From Bdellovibrionales bacterium GWA2_49_15 (GTDB lineage Bacteria; Bdellovibrionota; Bacteriovoracia; Bacteriovoracales; Bacteriovoracaceae), in the NCBI GenBank assembly GCA_001769855.1, contig MEPP01000019.1, positions 1-62,713 of the forward strand: 62,713 nt of DNA. The letters are read 5' to 3'. The notes beneath the pieces were generated by a model. It saw only the letters and a program-made list of their open reading frames with translations, ran no database searches and was not told where the DNA came from. Positions 18,501-26,658 of the stretch are shown here, one piece after another. Numbering within the stretch: position 1 is the stretch's first letter; each line of letters starts with the position of its first letter. The translations under genes were made by a program, and so were the position numbers.

Positions 18501-21322
18501 GCACGGGGGCCAATGACGTTGCCGACGGCATCAAGGATGCACGTCAGAACACCACCACGTTTGTTAAAGACACTGCTGGTTACATTCAAACCGTGGTTGA
18601 TGCCGAAGGCCAGACGACTTCAATTGACCGAGATTCAGATGGCAGACCTACTCGCATCACAAGGCCAGATGCTACTTATGTTGCTTTTGTCTATGATTTG
18701 CGTCCAGGCCGCGTGGGTGACCTGCTTTCAAAATTTGATTCAAGCACAGGGGTGTTAAATAAATATGAGTACACGCTTCAAGGTGACCTCACCAAGCAAA
18801 CACGCACTGATGTGGAAAATGGCGAACGCACCGTTGTCGAAAATGTGTTCCTAAATAACGGCTTGCTCTTGAGCACTACCAACAAACTGGTCACGCCCAA
18901 TCAAACGATAGGTTTCGACTATAATGAATTCGGTCTTGAAATTCTCAGGACTGACCCACAAAGCGGAACTCTACAAAAATATTACGATGCCTTCGGCAAC
19001 GTTTCAAGACTGGTAGACCAGCTTGGTAATGAAACGTTCATGACCAGAGATGCCAAAGGCAACGCCTATGAAATCAGAAATGCTAAAAACCAAAAAACAA
19101 AATATGAGTTCGATGCATTCAATAGGCCTCTTGCCGCCATTTCGGCAAAGGATGAACGCACCGAGTACACCTATCTTGAAAATGGCGCACTTCATACCAT
19201 TAAAGACCCTGCCGGAAAATTTGTTACTTACACCTATAGTAAATTGGACGAACTCATCCTTAAGAATGACCAGTTAGGCCTTCAAACCAAGCTCTTTTAT
19301 GATGGCAATTCAAATATCACTATGGAGATCGACTCCGCCGGCCATATCAAATTGTACGAGCTAGATAAATTAGACCGCGTCGTAAAGAAGACCCTTCCCG
19401 ATAATATCTATGAGCTTGAGTACAATTCTCGAAGTAATCTTGTGCTGGTGCGGGACCAAAAGACCGAGTATACGTTTAATTACATTCATCGAGATGAAGG
19501 CGATCTTGTTTCCAAAGTAAATTTTAAGGGGATTGGTGCCAGAACTGATCTTCCTGCCTACGAAATTCGCTACACCTATGATCAGTATTCCAATAAAACC
19601 TCCACGACTACACCCGTAGGGACCTTCACCTATCAGCATGACAGTGGAAATCGACTCAAAAAAATTATTAATCACAAGGGAGAAAATTTTGACCTAAGCT
19701 ATGGCACTCTAAATCATATAACCAGCATTAAGAATCCCGTGGTTGAGAGCGTTTTAAGTTTCGATTCTTCGTCGTTCATAAATTCTATCGTTCACAAAGA
19801 CAGAGCAACTGCGGAAATTCTAGCTCGCCATGATTACTCACGGGACTCAATCGGCAACAAAACAGAAATCAGGTCGCTCCTTGGAACCCAGACCATAAGT
19901 TATGACCAAAATAATCAGGTCACGCAAAATGATCACGGGGAACTTGGATTTATCGAGAGTTTTAATTACGACAATATCGGAAATCGCACAAGTGATCAAA
20001 ACGGCACCTACCAATATGATTTGACAAAGCAACGCCTAACTGAGGACGCCAGATTTACTTATATTTTTGATTTAAACGGAAATATTTCGAGCAAGATTTC
20101 CAAAGCAAATCCGAATCTAATTCACCAATTCATTCACAATTCGGAGAATCAACTCACTCGCTACCAGGAATTTGACAATAATGTACTTATCAAAGACGCC
20201 ATCTACACATATTCCGCCCTAGGAATGCGAGTAGAAAAACAAATTATTGACTACGTGAATTCTGCGAAATCGCATACCCGTCGTTATCTCTATGATGTGC
20301 AAGAAATTTTCGCGGAAGTAAATCAGGAAAATCTCATCTTATCGGTCTACACCCAATCAACGGTGAACACTGACGACACCTTGGCCGTGGATGTCACCGC
20401 GGCTGGGGTCACTGCTGGTCTGGCACAAAATATTGGGACTTACTATTTTTTGAAGGACTCATTAGGCTCAGTGACAGATATAGTGAATGGACCCGGTCAA
20501 TTTATCCAACACCATGTTTATTCGACGTTTGGAACGCTTGAAAAAATTACGGACTCATTTGGCGCAATTATCACTCCGATTCTCGCGCCCTACTTCACGT
20601 TCACGAATAGGGAGTTTGACGAGGAAAGCGGTCTTTATTACTACAGAGCTCGTTACTATGATTCATCCGTGGGAAGATTGTTGGAGACAGACCCAAATAA
20701 AGGCTTATTAAATGACCCGATAACATTCAATAATAAATATATTTATGCAAAAAACAACCCGATTAACCTTACTGACCCTTTCGGCTCATCTGCCTGGGAC
20801 AAAGTCAAGGGTGCAGTGAAGTCGGTGGGTGATACATATTCTAAAAATAAAACAGTAATTCTTGCTGCATTACTTATTGGTCTATGCATCGCTAATCCTG
20901 CCATGTTGGCATACGTGGCATGGGGAGCGGGAATAGGGGCTGCAGTAGCATTTACAGGTGGAGTAATGAATGGCATGAGTTTTTCAGATACAATGGATTT
21001 TACCCTTAAAGGCGCACTTGCAGGAGGGATCTTTGGCGCTATCGCATTCTATTCTCCGTCCACCGTCTGGGCAGTTGGCGGAGTGTCAGCATTTCAGGGT
21101 TTTTTCACTTCAGGAAATGTATTAGTGAATACCACAAATTTCACAAGTGATGCCGCGATAGGCTTAATTGCAGGCAAGGCGGCGATTAATATAGCAGGGA
21201 TTCCACCGTCCTTTGAATATTTAGGATACTTGTACACGGCCTATGATACGGATAAAAAAGTATGCGGAAATAAAGGGAAACTTAGAAATAGTTCCTTGTG
21301 TGAGAAGTCAGTCGCGGAGTAA
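15452..21322 (+). CDS. Giant protein C-terminal part: NHL and RHS/YD repeats with RHS core
   Basis: This 1,956-residue frame opens at a TTG with no ribosome binding site and has no signal peptide, so it is almost certainly the continuation of 3807-15500; a -1 shift at the four As (15443-15446) joins the two into about 5,840 residues. It has a linker with autoproteolysis-like or ZU5-like composition (to nt 15950), NHL-type propeller repeats (nt 17330-17800, IADFGNNRIRRLD), YD/RHS repeats (nt 18000-20320) and an RHS-core domain (nt 20440-20790, ending YYYRARYYDSSVGRLLETDP and NPINLTDPFG). After DPFG come about 174 variable residues that are mostly hydrophobic and Gly/Ala-rich. RHS shells commonly encase a C-terminal toxin, but I recognise no toxin fold here. 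Confidence 0.78.
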   Translation: MPISIGNLQENAFPRVIYLAPILADGTETPIVQGEAITVESAHAEGVSLEIASDTTVNVPQGAREAISIVEIVKERTTVDTPSFAEPDTVYALEPSGTTLSKPSPLRLPNVNNFPPGMPVEIMSKNSATGKWDVGGVASVSDDGLWIETEEGGGIKHFSEVYAAPLGPKIAQIGAQDKPGADSFNGALTTSISLPSYKSLSQDIAPGLIYNSQWAKPTTAIKNLFTIPDKKVSVSLDGQSLELSTYRATSWLEPEYITAEVETGTLHTDKMKFTGVPYNSVISFALDLSTSQSGVQPYRAHYEIRLKHMTIVTQEPPKLLGHNIGTRTELERFSTLFSVFPPDLTGNIHIQNKSNSSAGRGWKIKGEQAILNPESPRLMLEEADGSFSTYTVDNRISTIYNPGTKINSVDFNHWPELSLAQNYNIISTISFQDNLAVLNEKIIPPMTGKFGHNIAICGRGNGDYCSQIEDCYRQKVDFTYRRTPNALLRMADGEFLLGDLSGHIFQTGTSLTLAGTYGTPPTFFSDMFPGYYPNDPRNTPRNYCNSSDDIDCVGESGLEHGMHFYTSCSLFRCTYSFTAFGDDMPQSWTGRSSWAFQRDTCGRQEYRKSSEGQYPNPDFADGPQGISKLNDIRQMIRGPGNTILIADFGNNRIRRLDLTTHETTTLAGTGQTIDHGDGNFATLAGIYHPAALATDEVGNLYVATESGRIRKIDSSGRITTIAGNGGNYGFETKIEDSSFFQPEGLVFDNINNLLYVADTGHHRIVKLDFTTGKATAVGGTTSCEIDAINLIGDGKPALEAQICSPTTLGLDDQQNILVFEKARKRIRRINFSGSEFGTIAYVPFQKDNSQLVRNADGSFLRTFRSGDKVNYRADGKATSILERVGRTWNFEYNDDGTLGAQIDPVGSRINYVYSSGKLEKIIDPANRETRFYYSGNDLNQVVYPDGTATQYGHNGDGLITSETNQRGFTTSYEFNDWKRLAKVIRPDNSEIVMSDSTSATMGNNYTSGASGQLKKYGTGANDVADGIKDARQNTTTFVKDTAGYIQTVVDAEGQTTSIDRDSDGRPTRITRPDATYVAFVYDLRPGRVGDLLSKFDSSTGVLNKYEYTLQGDLTKQTRTDVENGERTVVENVFLNNGLLLSTTNKLVTPNQTIGFDYNEFGLEILRTDPQSGTLQKYYDAFGNVSRLVDQLGNETFMTRDAKGNAYEIRNAKNQKTKYEFDAFNRPLAAISAKDERTEYTYLENGALHTIKDPAGKFVTYTYSKLDELILKNDQLGLQTKLFYDGNSNITMEIDSAGHIKLYELDKLDRVVKKTLPDNIYELEYNSRSNLVLVRDQKTEYTFNYIHRDEGDLVSKVNFKGIGARTDLPAYEIRYTYDQYSNKTSTTTPVGTFTYQHDSGNRLKKIINHKGENFDLSYGTLNHITSIKNPVVESVLSFDSSSFINSIVHKDRATAEILARHDYSRDSIGNKTEIRSLLGTQTISYDQNNQVTQNDHGELGFIESFNYDNIGNRTSDQNGTYQYDLTKQRLTEDARFTYIFDLNGNISSKISKANPNLIHQFIHNSENQLTRYQEFDNNVLIKDAIYTYSALGMRVEKQIIDYVNSAKSHTRRYLYDVQEIFAEVNQENLILSVYTQSTVNTDDTLAVDVTAAGVTAGLAQNIGTYYFLKDSLGSVTDIVNGPGQFIQHHVYSTFGTLEKITDSFGAIITPILAPYFTFTNREFDEESGLYYYRARYYDSSVGRLLETDPNKGLLNDPITFNNKYIYAKNNPINLTDPFGSSAWDKVKGAVKSVGDTYSKNKTVILAALLIGLCIANPAMLAYVAWGAGIGAAVAFTGGVMNGMSFSDTMDFTLKGALAGGIFGAIAFYSPSTVWAVGGVSAFQGFFTSGNVLVNTTNFTSDAAIGLIAGKAAINIAGIPPSFEYLGYLYTAYDTDKKVCGNKGKLRNSSLCEKSVAE

Positions 21323-21327
21323 CTTCT

Positions 21328-21909
21328 TCAAAAAAGGAACTTTACATTAAGAAATACTGTTTTGTTGTATACTTTTTTCGTGTCAAAATTTAATAACTCT
21401 CTTTCATAAAGCAGACAAAAAAAGGTTCGAGGTAAGTGTTCGCCGTTAAAAGAAACCCCAATCTGCTGATAGTTGCCACTTATGTAGCTTGAGAGATTAT
21501 TAAATTTAGCTACCTGCCAACCTGCTGCGAGGTTTAGCCCCAACAAGCTCCATCCGTCAAAAGGGTAATTAAAAAGATTTGGAATTATTTTTGGAATCAA
21601 ATGAAGTCCCATGCGATACTGCATTGAGCTATTAGAGTAATTTAACAATTCAGTTCCGCTATAATTTGTTCTTCTCACTTCTGAATCAATTATTGTTGGA
21701 AGAAATTTTGTATCAAACAATTGATAGCCCACTTCAAGTCCATATGCCTGCTTAACTGAGTATTCAACATCTGAATGACTCTTTCCAATATAACTTGCCC
21801 CAAGCATGAAAGAAGGTTTATGTGAATTTATGTATTCAAGACTAGAGATATCAGCACCTCTTGCAACAGAGAATAGCAAATAAACACAAATAATCATTAG
21901 CTTAGTCAT
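21328..21909 (-). CDS. Predicted outer-membrane beta-barrel-like protein
   Basis: A 193-residue protein with a signal peptide ending ARGA. Alternating polar/aromatic strands (FMLGASYIG, YGLEVGYQLF, GLNLAAGWQVA) and a C-terminal aromatic residue (VFLNVKFLF) are typical of small outer-membrane barrels. It is convergent with the giant gene with only 5 bp between stops, and by eye is more AT-rich than the giant gene body. An RHS toxin would usually have an immunity gene downstream on the same strand; this gene is on the opposite strand and exported, so I do not call it immunity. Function unknown. Confidence 0.6.
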   Translation of the reverse strand: MTKLMIICVYLLFSVARGADISSLEYINSHKPSFMLGASYIGKSHSDVEYSVKQAYGLEVGYQLFDTKFLPTIIDSEVRRTNYSGTELLNYSNSSMQYRMGLHLIPKIIPNLFNYPFDGWSLLGLNLAAGWQVAKFNNLSSYISGNYQQIGVSFNGEHLPRTFFCLLYERELLNFDTKKVYNKTVFLNVKFLF

Positions 21910-22168
21910 GATTGTTTATTTTACGCGTGCCTTCGAAAAAATCATTTTAATTCAAAAAGGAAATTTTTACCTGCCCTTAACTAATGTTTACCTGTATAGA
22001 CCTTCCCACCGAATCTTGATCCAAAAGCATGATGAGGCACTCCATGTTAAACTTGAATATAGGAAGCCTTGACTTCTTCATTGAAAAATTAAGGAAACAC
22101 ACTAGGAATCTCCGACATTCCGCTCGGTAACACTTTTTGACTGTCCAATAATTTTCAATATTGCCGAA

Positions 22169-22528
22169 TCATCGCCCGCCATCAACACCAAAGGCATCTA
22201 AAATAGCACGATTGGCATCGGGCAGTTTGATAGAAAGAATATCAGAACGATCAACGATTTCCCCACTTTTCAATTCGAGAAAATCAACCTTGTGCTCAAA
22301 AAGATGAGTGCGTTCAACATCATTTTTAAAATCAATCTTTCGGCCGTCAAAAAGGCGCGCCTCTTCAATAAACTCGGCCCCTTCAGAATTACGAAGTTCA
22401 ATTTCCCGCACCATTGCCGACGTAGCAACCATTGATTTTTTACCCCCGCCGCCGATCTCATCACCGGCGATGACAAGGGTAGAAAGAAGTAGGGCCGCAA
22501 CCATCAAACAAATAGAATAATTTTTCAT
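22169..22528 (-). CDS. Small secreted protein, second gene of HTH operon
   Basis: A 119-residue protein with a clear signal peptide (LLLSTLVIAG, cleavage near residue 21), then a glycine run (GGGGKK) and a charged domain with no family I recognise. Its ATG overlaps the stop of the upstream HTH gene as ATGA (22525-22528), so translation is probably coupled. The glycine-lysine run recurs in the 26-residue peptide encoded at 24263. Export to the periplasm or beyond follows from the signal peptide; function is unknown. Confidence 0.65.
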   Translation of the reverse strand: MKNYSICLMVAALLLSTLVIAGDEIGGGGKKSMVATSAMVREIELRNSEGAEFIEEARLFDGRKIDFKNDVERTHLFEHKVDFLELKSGEIVDRSDILSIKLPDANRAILDAFGVDGGR

Positions 22529-23403
22529 TGGATTATCTCCTCGGTCTGCCCGATTCTTTCGGAATCAAACCAGAGTCGTTCCCCTATAACGGAAAAGACG
22601 TATGGAACCGCATCTTGTGCGTTGGATTTATTTTTCTCTGCTTTTTCTTTGCAGGCAAGGTAGGCATCGTTAAGGGTTTGGGTAATTTCCTCGGCCACTT
22701 GGGGAGGAACGCTTTCTTGGAACATATAGAAAATATTTTTACCCTGGCCCCACTCACTTGGTTTTATAAAATCTGTGAGGAGCTGAAGTCCTTTTTCTAG
22801 CCCGTCTTGCACCTTGATGTATGTATTTTTGATGACTCTTGTGTAATTGCCGCTCTCGGATTTTGCGATCACATTGGCGGCAACCAAGTTAGCGATCTTA
22901 TTTTTTGCAAATTCGCCAAAAGATTTAACTAGTGCTGCCGTTACTTGATGCTCTGGGATTTCGGCCTTCTTGATGGCAATTTGGCCGAGGATGGTGATTA
23001 ACTCGTCCTCAGAAGCTCCTCTTTCGGTTCCGCAAATATAGTAGATACAAAAGTCGTACTGGTCTTTAATCGTGTGGCACTCGTTGTTGATGAGAGAGCG
23101 TTTACTCATCTGCTCTGGAAATGAATCGCGTAAAAATTGGGCAATCGCGCCAGAGTAATGATTTGCAATATCAAGAAGTGAGTTCTTTTTTGAATCAAAG
23201 CAAAGCAGGTCCAAGACCTTATTTGGGTCGGGTAGCTTCACGTTCACCGAATTTGACCATCGCCACAGAGTCGTATCTGAAATTCCTGTCTTCTTGGCGA
23301 GGTCATCAATCGAATTTATGTGCTTGTTAACGATAGGGCGCAGCTCTTCGTAAAACGTGGTTGTACATGGATGTTCATTTTCGCTTGGAAAAGTTTCCAT
23401 CAT
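22525..23403 (-). CDS. HTH regulator with helical C-terminal region
   Basis: A 292-residue protein. Residues about 30-55 form an HTH (IDDLAKKTGISDTTLWRWS) followed by a long helical region with a possible winged-helix segment near residues 130-190 (ASEDELITILGQIA ... KNKIANLVAANVIAKSESGNY). The layout resembles regulators of the TIGR02147/DUF4423 type common in Bdellovibrio relatives, a comparison by architecture only. It heads a two-gene operon with the secreted protein at 22169 and is divergent from 23703. Two palindromes between them (23506-23589) may be its operators. No membrane segments are present. Confidence 0.6.
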   Translation of the reverse strand: MMETFPSENEHPCTTTFYEELRPIVNKHINSIDDLAKKTGISDTTLWRWSNSVNVKLPDPNKVLDLLCFDSKKNSLLDIANHYSGAIAQFLRDSFPEQMSKRSLINNECHTIKDQYDFCIYYICGTERGASEDELITILGQIAIKKAEIPEHQVTAALVKSFGEFAKNKIANLVAANVIAKSESGNYTRVIKNTYIKVQDGLEKGLQLLTDFIKPSEWGQGKNIFYMFQESVPPQVAEEITQTLNDAYLACKEKAEKNKSNAQDAVPYVFSVIGERLWFDSERIGQTEEIIQ

Positions 23404-23505
23404 TATGGCCCTTGGTGTCAGAACGGCAACTTTGTAGCATGATGCGCTTTAGAATACAATCCTGGCCGTATTTCAAGGCCGATACTGCGTAAAATCCCCA
23501 TATGC

Positions 23506-23589
23506 CCATTTCGTGTGAAATAGAGCGCCCTTTGCTTCACAGAAATCCAGATAGTTACACGCACCTCCCCATTTCACGTGAAATAGGGG
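23506..23589. promoter_or_regulatory. Two palindromic sites resembling parS or operators
   Basis: Site 2 (23567-23589) reads cccc, then ATTTCACGTGAAAT, then a, then gggg: a 14-bp perfect palindrome flanked by cccc/gggg. Site 1 (23506-23522) reads cccATTTCGTGTGAAATa. The core TTTCACGTGAAA is identical to the centre of the bacterial parS consensus TGTTTCACGTGAAACA (13 of 16 positions for site 2). They lie 62 bp apart between divergent genes. Either they are operators of the HTH protein at 22525 or a recognition site for a ParB. The rest of 23404-23702 shows no other feature. Confidence 0.55.
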
Positions 23590-23702
23590 ATTGAATTCTT
23601 ACATCAGAAATTGAATGTTCTCACGCCTAGCTTGATGTTGTGCGTGAGTTAGCTCCATTTTAATGGGCATCGGCACACTTGGGCCAAACAGGAGAAAAGC
23701 GC

Positions 23703-24248
23703 ATGCAAAATCTTCAGTCAAACAATACCCCCATGCCACGCACTCGGCTTATTTCCATCTGCCAAAACTTGATCAGAAAAGATTTGGAAATTTTTTACGT
23801 CCGAGATCACATGGTTTTACTTTTTGGCGAGATCGACTTTAACTCGCGTCCAGATGATGAATTTTTGAGCCTTGATTTCACACTGGAGTTCGCTTTCGGG
23901 AAAAAAGTCGATGAATTGGATGATGATCTGGTTGGTTTATTTTCCGAAATTCTGATGAATGCAGCATTTTTCTATCGAAGAGGTCAGATGCAAAGGGATG
24001 TCCATGACTACATGGCCCGCACGGCAGAAAAAATCGTGCAGATAATTTTTACCGCCGCCCAGGAAGTGACACTTCCCATGGCAGGCTTTAAATGTGTCGA
24101 GGAATTTCACAAATACTTTCCCAACCTTGACATTCCCTTTGTAAACGACGTGCAGACGAGAATGTTGCTACTGCAAAAAAAGAACCAGCTTAACTCTCAT
24201 TTAACAAATGAAGGCCTACATACAGGTGGCATGAGCATAGGCGGCTAA
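23703..24248 (+). CDS. Unknown cytosolic protein of HTH/peptide cassette
   Basis: 181 residues from the ATG at 23703, which has GGAG at 23691-23694; an upstream in-frame TTG at 23679 is less likely. It is acidic and mostly helical, with no signal peptide or membrane segment and no family I recognise. The tail ends GLHTGGMSIGG. It is divergent from the HTH operon, with two palindromes between, and is followed after 14 bp by a 26-codon gene. A role with that peptide or the HTH protein is inferred from position. Confidence 0.6.
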   Translation: MQNLQSNNTPMPRTRLISICQNLIRKDLEIFYVRDHMVLLFGEIDFNSRPDDEFLSLDFTLEFAFGKKVDELDDDLVGLFSEILMNAAFFYRRGQMQRDVHDYMARTAEKIVQIIFTAAQEVTLPMAGFKCVEEFHKYFPNLDIPFVNDVQTRMLLLQKKNQLNSHLTNEGLHTGGMSIGG

Positions 24249-24262
24249 ACATAAGGAACATT

Positions 24263-24343
24263 ATGAAAATTTCAAAAATGTCCGGCGGAAACGATCCCGA
24301 AGGTGGAACTGGTGATGGTTCTGGCGGAGGTAAAAAGCACTAG
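24263..24343 (+). CDS. 26-residue glycine-rich peptide
   Basis: The frame MKISKMSGGNDPEGGTGDG... ends GGGKKH. It has ATG at 24263 with AAGGA at 24252-24256, and begins 14 bp after the preceding stop, so it is plausibly the second gene of that unit. Seven of the last 18 residues are glycine. There is no Cys, signal peptide or recognised leader motif. It could be a signalling peptide, a processed peptide precursor, or a chance frame; the good ribosome binding site and spacing are the main support. Confidence 0.4.
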   Translation: MKISKMSGGNDPEGGTGDGSGGGKKH

Positions 24344-24373
24344 AAGAATTATTTTAAGTTAGAAAAATAAAAA

Positions 24374-24411
24374 GGCCCTCAAGATACGTCGTCAAACTCA
24401 CCTTGAAGGCC
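24374..24411. terminator. Imperfect hairpin between peptide gene and transfer operon
   Basis: GGCCCTCAAG (24374-24383) pairs with CTTGAAGGCC (24402-24411) with one wobble. An A-run lies to the left, giving a U-tail only on the minus-strand transcript, so it is not a classical terminator for the + genes. It may be an attenuator or processing site. Confidence 0.3.
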
Positions 24412-24513
24412 AACAAACAATAGGCATTGCTACCCTTGCTTTGTTCTTTTTTTAGACCAAAAAAAAGATTCGCGCAAGGGTCAAGGCAGTGCCTCTTTAA
24501 AAAGGGGGTAACT

Positions 24514-26379
24514 GTGAAGAATTTACTGTGTCTCTTACTTGTCTTGGCCGTCACGGCCTGTGCGTTTAAGTCAAATAATGATGGTGACGGTGGTGCAGGA
24601 GGAGGTGGGAAAACCACCTCGCTATCCGTTGGGTTTGACTCAAATGGCGATATCGATGGAGATCACGTCACAAATGGCGAGGAAATCGCGCTCGGGCGTA
24701 ATCCCCATGTAGCAGAGCTGCCCGAACTATCCGTGTCTTTTCTGCAAAATTATAAAATCGAAGCAAAAGACGGTGATAAATCTTTCATCCTTGATACGAA
24801 AGTGGTGCAAAATGACCCCAATTTTCGCTATCGCGTGGGAAGTCTGGTCATGCGCGATAGCGCCCTGAGTGTCGCCGCCAAGGTTGGCAAATTTTCTTCC
24901 CATACCACAGGGGAAATCACTCCTTATGACCTTGCTTGGGTCAAGTATCCCGAAATAGATCAGGCCTTTTTTCAAGATAAAGCGCTGTATTTTTTTAAGG
25001 CCTTTGGTGATGATTCTCTTCCCACAGTCAAGCTCACACTTGAAAATAGCATAAGGCTTATGCCCAGTGCTTATTTTAAATCTATTAAAAATGTCGTCCT
25101 AAACTTTTATTACTATGACTACGAGAGCGAAAACTACCAACTTCTTAAAAGTCAGACCATTGAGAAAAACTTTTTTCCTGGCATGAATGAAAGCATCACG
25201 GTGGAAATCGACAATGTACCAGCCTCGCTTTTACGCGACAATTATTTTAAAAAAGGCGAATTCATCTTTTCTGAAGTTGCCGACTTTGAAATTCCTGAGA
25301 TGGGTGTGAGCTATAAAACCTTGCTCGCAAACATTAAGGCCAAAAGTCTGCCTGTGGCCATCATTACGCCCAAAGAAACGCGGGTTTTACATGTGGGAGT
25401 CGGGCCGGGTAAAACCTTTGCCGAAATCATGACCGCCATCTTTGATAAAAATTATCAAATGGAAAATAACGAAGTCAAAAAGCTAGGCGAATTTGAAAAT
25501 AATCTCGGCGATTTTACTTATCTAAAGGAAGTGCGGGATAAGGACAAGCAGGGAAAATGGTTTATTCTCACCTCCCCATTTACCGGGCACTATAGCGACC
25601 ATCATTACACCGCAAACGATCATCTGGTTTTAACTTATGCCACGGGAAAGGAACTGGCCTACCAAACCAATGAAAAGTTGCACGGCCTTTGGGATAAGGT
25701 GACCGGCGGGGATGATTATAACATTTATCCCCTTGGCAATATCTCTCCAAACTCCTCTGTTCACCTGGAACTCTATCCGGGGCGAAAGGTTGGCGAATAT
25801 ATCGTATCAGAAGATCGCGACTATCACGAGCGTCCGGCGAGTTGCGGGCAAAACCGTCTTTGCGGCATTCTTGAGATGGACTGCATGGTGAAGGTCAATT
25901 TCTTTGTTCCCTTTGATGAAGAATTAAAACTTAATAAAGACCTGACGGGCGAAATTATACGCCTCAAACTGATTATTAACGGCCATGAGTTTGCACTTCT
26001 TGATCTGATTGAAAAAAAATCCATCTCACTAACTTGGAATGATCCAGGGCACCTTCATATAGAAATTTCTGATCCGACAAAAATTATGGAGCTTCAAGAA
26101 GCGGAGGAAAATGTTCTCTCGCTAAAAGTTGAAACCTTTGTCGGGCGAGACTTTCAGGGGGCCAAGCTCTACGAAGCAGGTGGACAGCACCGCCTATCCT
26201 GCCCAAGTGTTTTGGCCTCGGCCTCCATGAATTGGCGCATCCCCGTTTCAGAGTCATCTATTCTGATGGAGCAGTTTAATCAGTTTCGCGTTCGTGGACT
26301 AATTACTCTGCCTGACAAGACTTACTATCAGCGTTTTGATTTTGCTTTAAGTTCACTTATTTCCAATTTTCATAACTAA
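24514..26379 (+). CDS. Large lipoprotein at the head of the type IV secretion operon
   Basis: 621 residues starting at a GTG (24514) with a GGGGG box seven bases upstream. The lipobox is LAVTAC, then a Gly/Asp-rich spacer and a calcium-binding-like segment (DSNGDIDGDHVTNGEE, thrombospondin-type-3 style, about residues 43-60). The rest looks beta-rich with a few Cys. It is 10 bp upstream of the VirB2-like pilin gene. I recognise no family. By position it may be an outer-membrane component or surface exclusion/mating-pair protein of the transfer apparatus; this is inference. Confidence 0.6.
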   Translation: MKNLLCLLLVLAVTACAFKSNNDGDGGAGGGGKTTSLSVGFDSNGDIDGDHVTNGEEIALGRNPHVAELPELSVSFLQNYKIEAKDGDKSFILDTKVVQNDPNFRYRVGSLVMRDSALSVAAKVGKFSSHTTGEITPYDLAWVKYPEIDQAFFQDKALYFFKAFGDDSLPTVKLTLENSIRLMPSAYFKSIKNVVLNFYYYDYESENYQLLKSQTIEKNFFPGMNESITVEIDNVPASLLRDNYFKKGEFIFSEVADFEIPEMGVSYKTLLANIKAKSLPVAIITPKETRVLHVGVGPGKTFAEIMTAIFDKNYQMENNEVKKLGEFENNLGDFTYLKEVRDKDKQGKWFILTSPFTGHYSDHHYTANDHLVLTYATGKELAYQTNEKLHGLWDKVTGGDDYNIYPLGNISPNSSVHLELYPGRKVGEYIVSEDRDYHERPASCGQNRLCGILEMDCMVKVNFFVPFDEELKLNKDLTGEIIRLKLIINGHEFALLDLIEKKSISLTWNDPGHLHIEISDPTKIMELQEAEENVLSLKVETFVGRDFQGAKLYEAGGQHRLSCPSVLASASMNWRIPVSESSILMEQFNQFRVRGLITLPDKTYYQRFDFALSSLISNFHN

Positions 26380-26389
26380 GGAGCGGCCC

Positions 26390-26647
26390 GTGTACCTTTA
26401 TCTAATGTTATTTCTTTTAATGCCTGAACCGGCCCATGCTCGAACCGTGGTTGCTATCGCTGAACGATTTCTCGATGAGGCCACACGGATTGGTATCGTG
26501 ATTGGGTTAATTGGGTTCGTGTACGGTGCAGTCGGAATGACATCTGGAAGACCAGGTGCTGGAGAAACAGTCACCAAGGCGGCAATCGGAATTCTTCTAA
26601 TGATGGGAATCAAGGCCGTGCAGGCCCTTCTCCATAGCATGGTTTAA
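26390..26647 (+). CDS. VirB2-like pilin subunit
   Basis: 85 residues starting at a GTG with AAGGAG just upstream. A signal sequence (cleavage near PAHA, about residue 17) is followed by two hydrophobic helices (IGIVIGLIGFVYGAVGM and AAIGILLMMGIKAVQALL), the standard layout of VirB2/TrbC/TraA pilins. It is followed by VirB3- and VirB4-like genes, the canonical order. It would form the extracellular pilus and part of the inner-membrane complex. Confidence 0.75.
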   Translation: MYLYLMLFLLMPEPAHARTVVAIAERFLDEATRIGIVIGLIGFVYGAVGMTSGRPGAGETVTKAAIGILLMMGIKAVQALLHSMV

Positions 26648-26658
26648 AGGAGGCCAAG

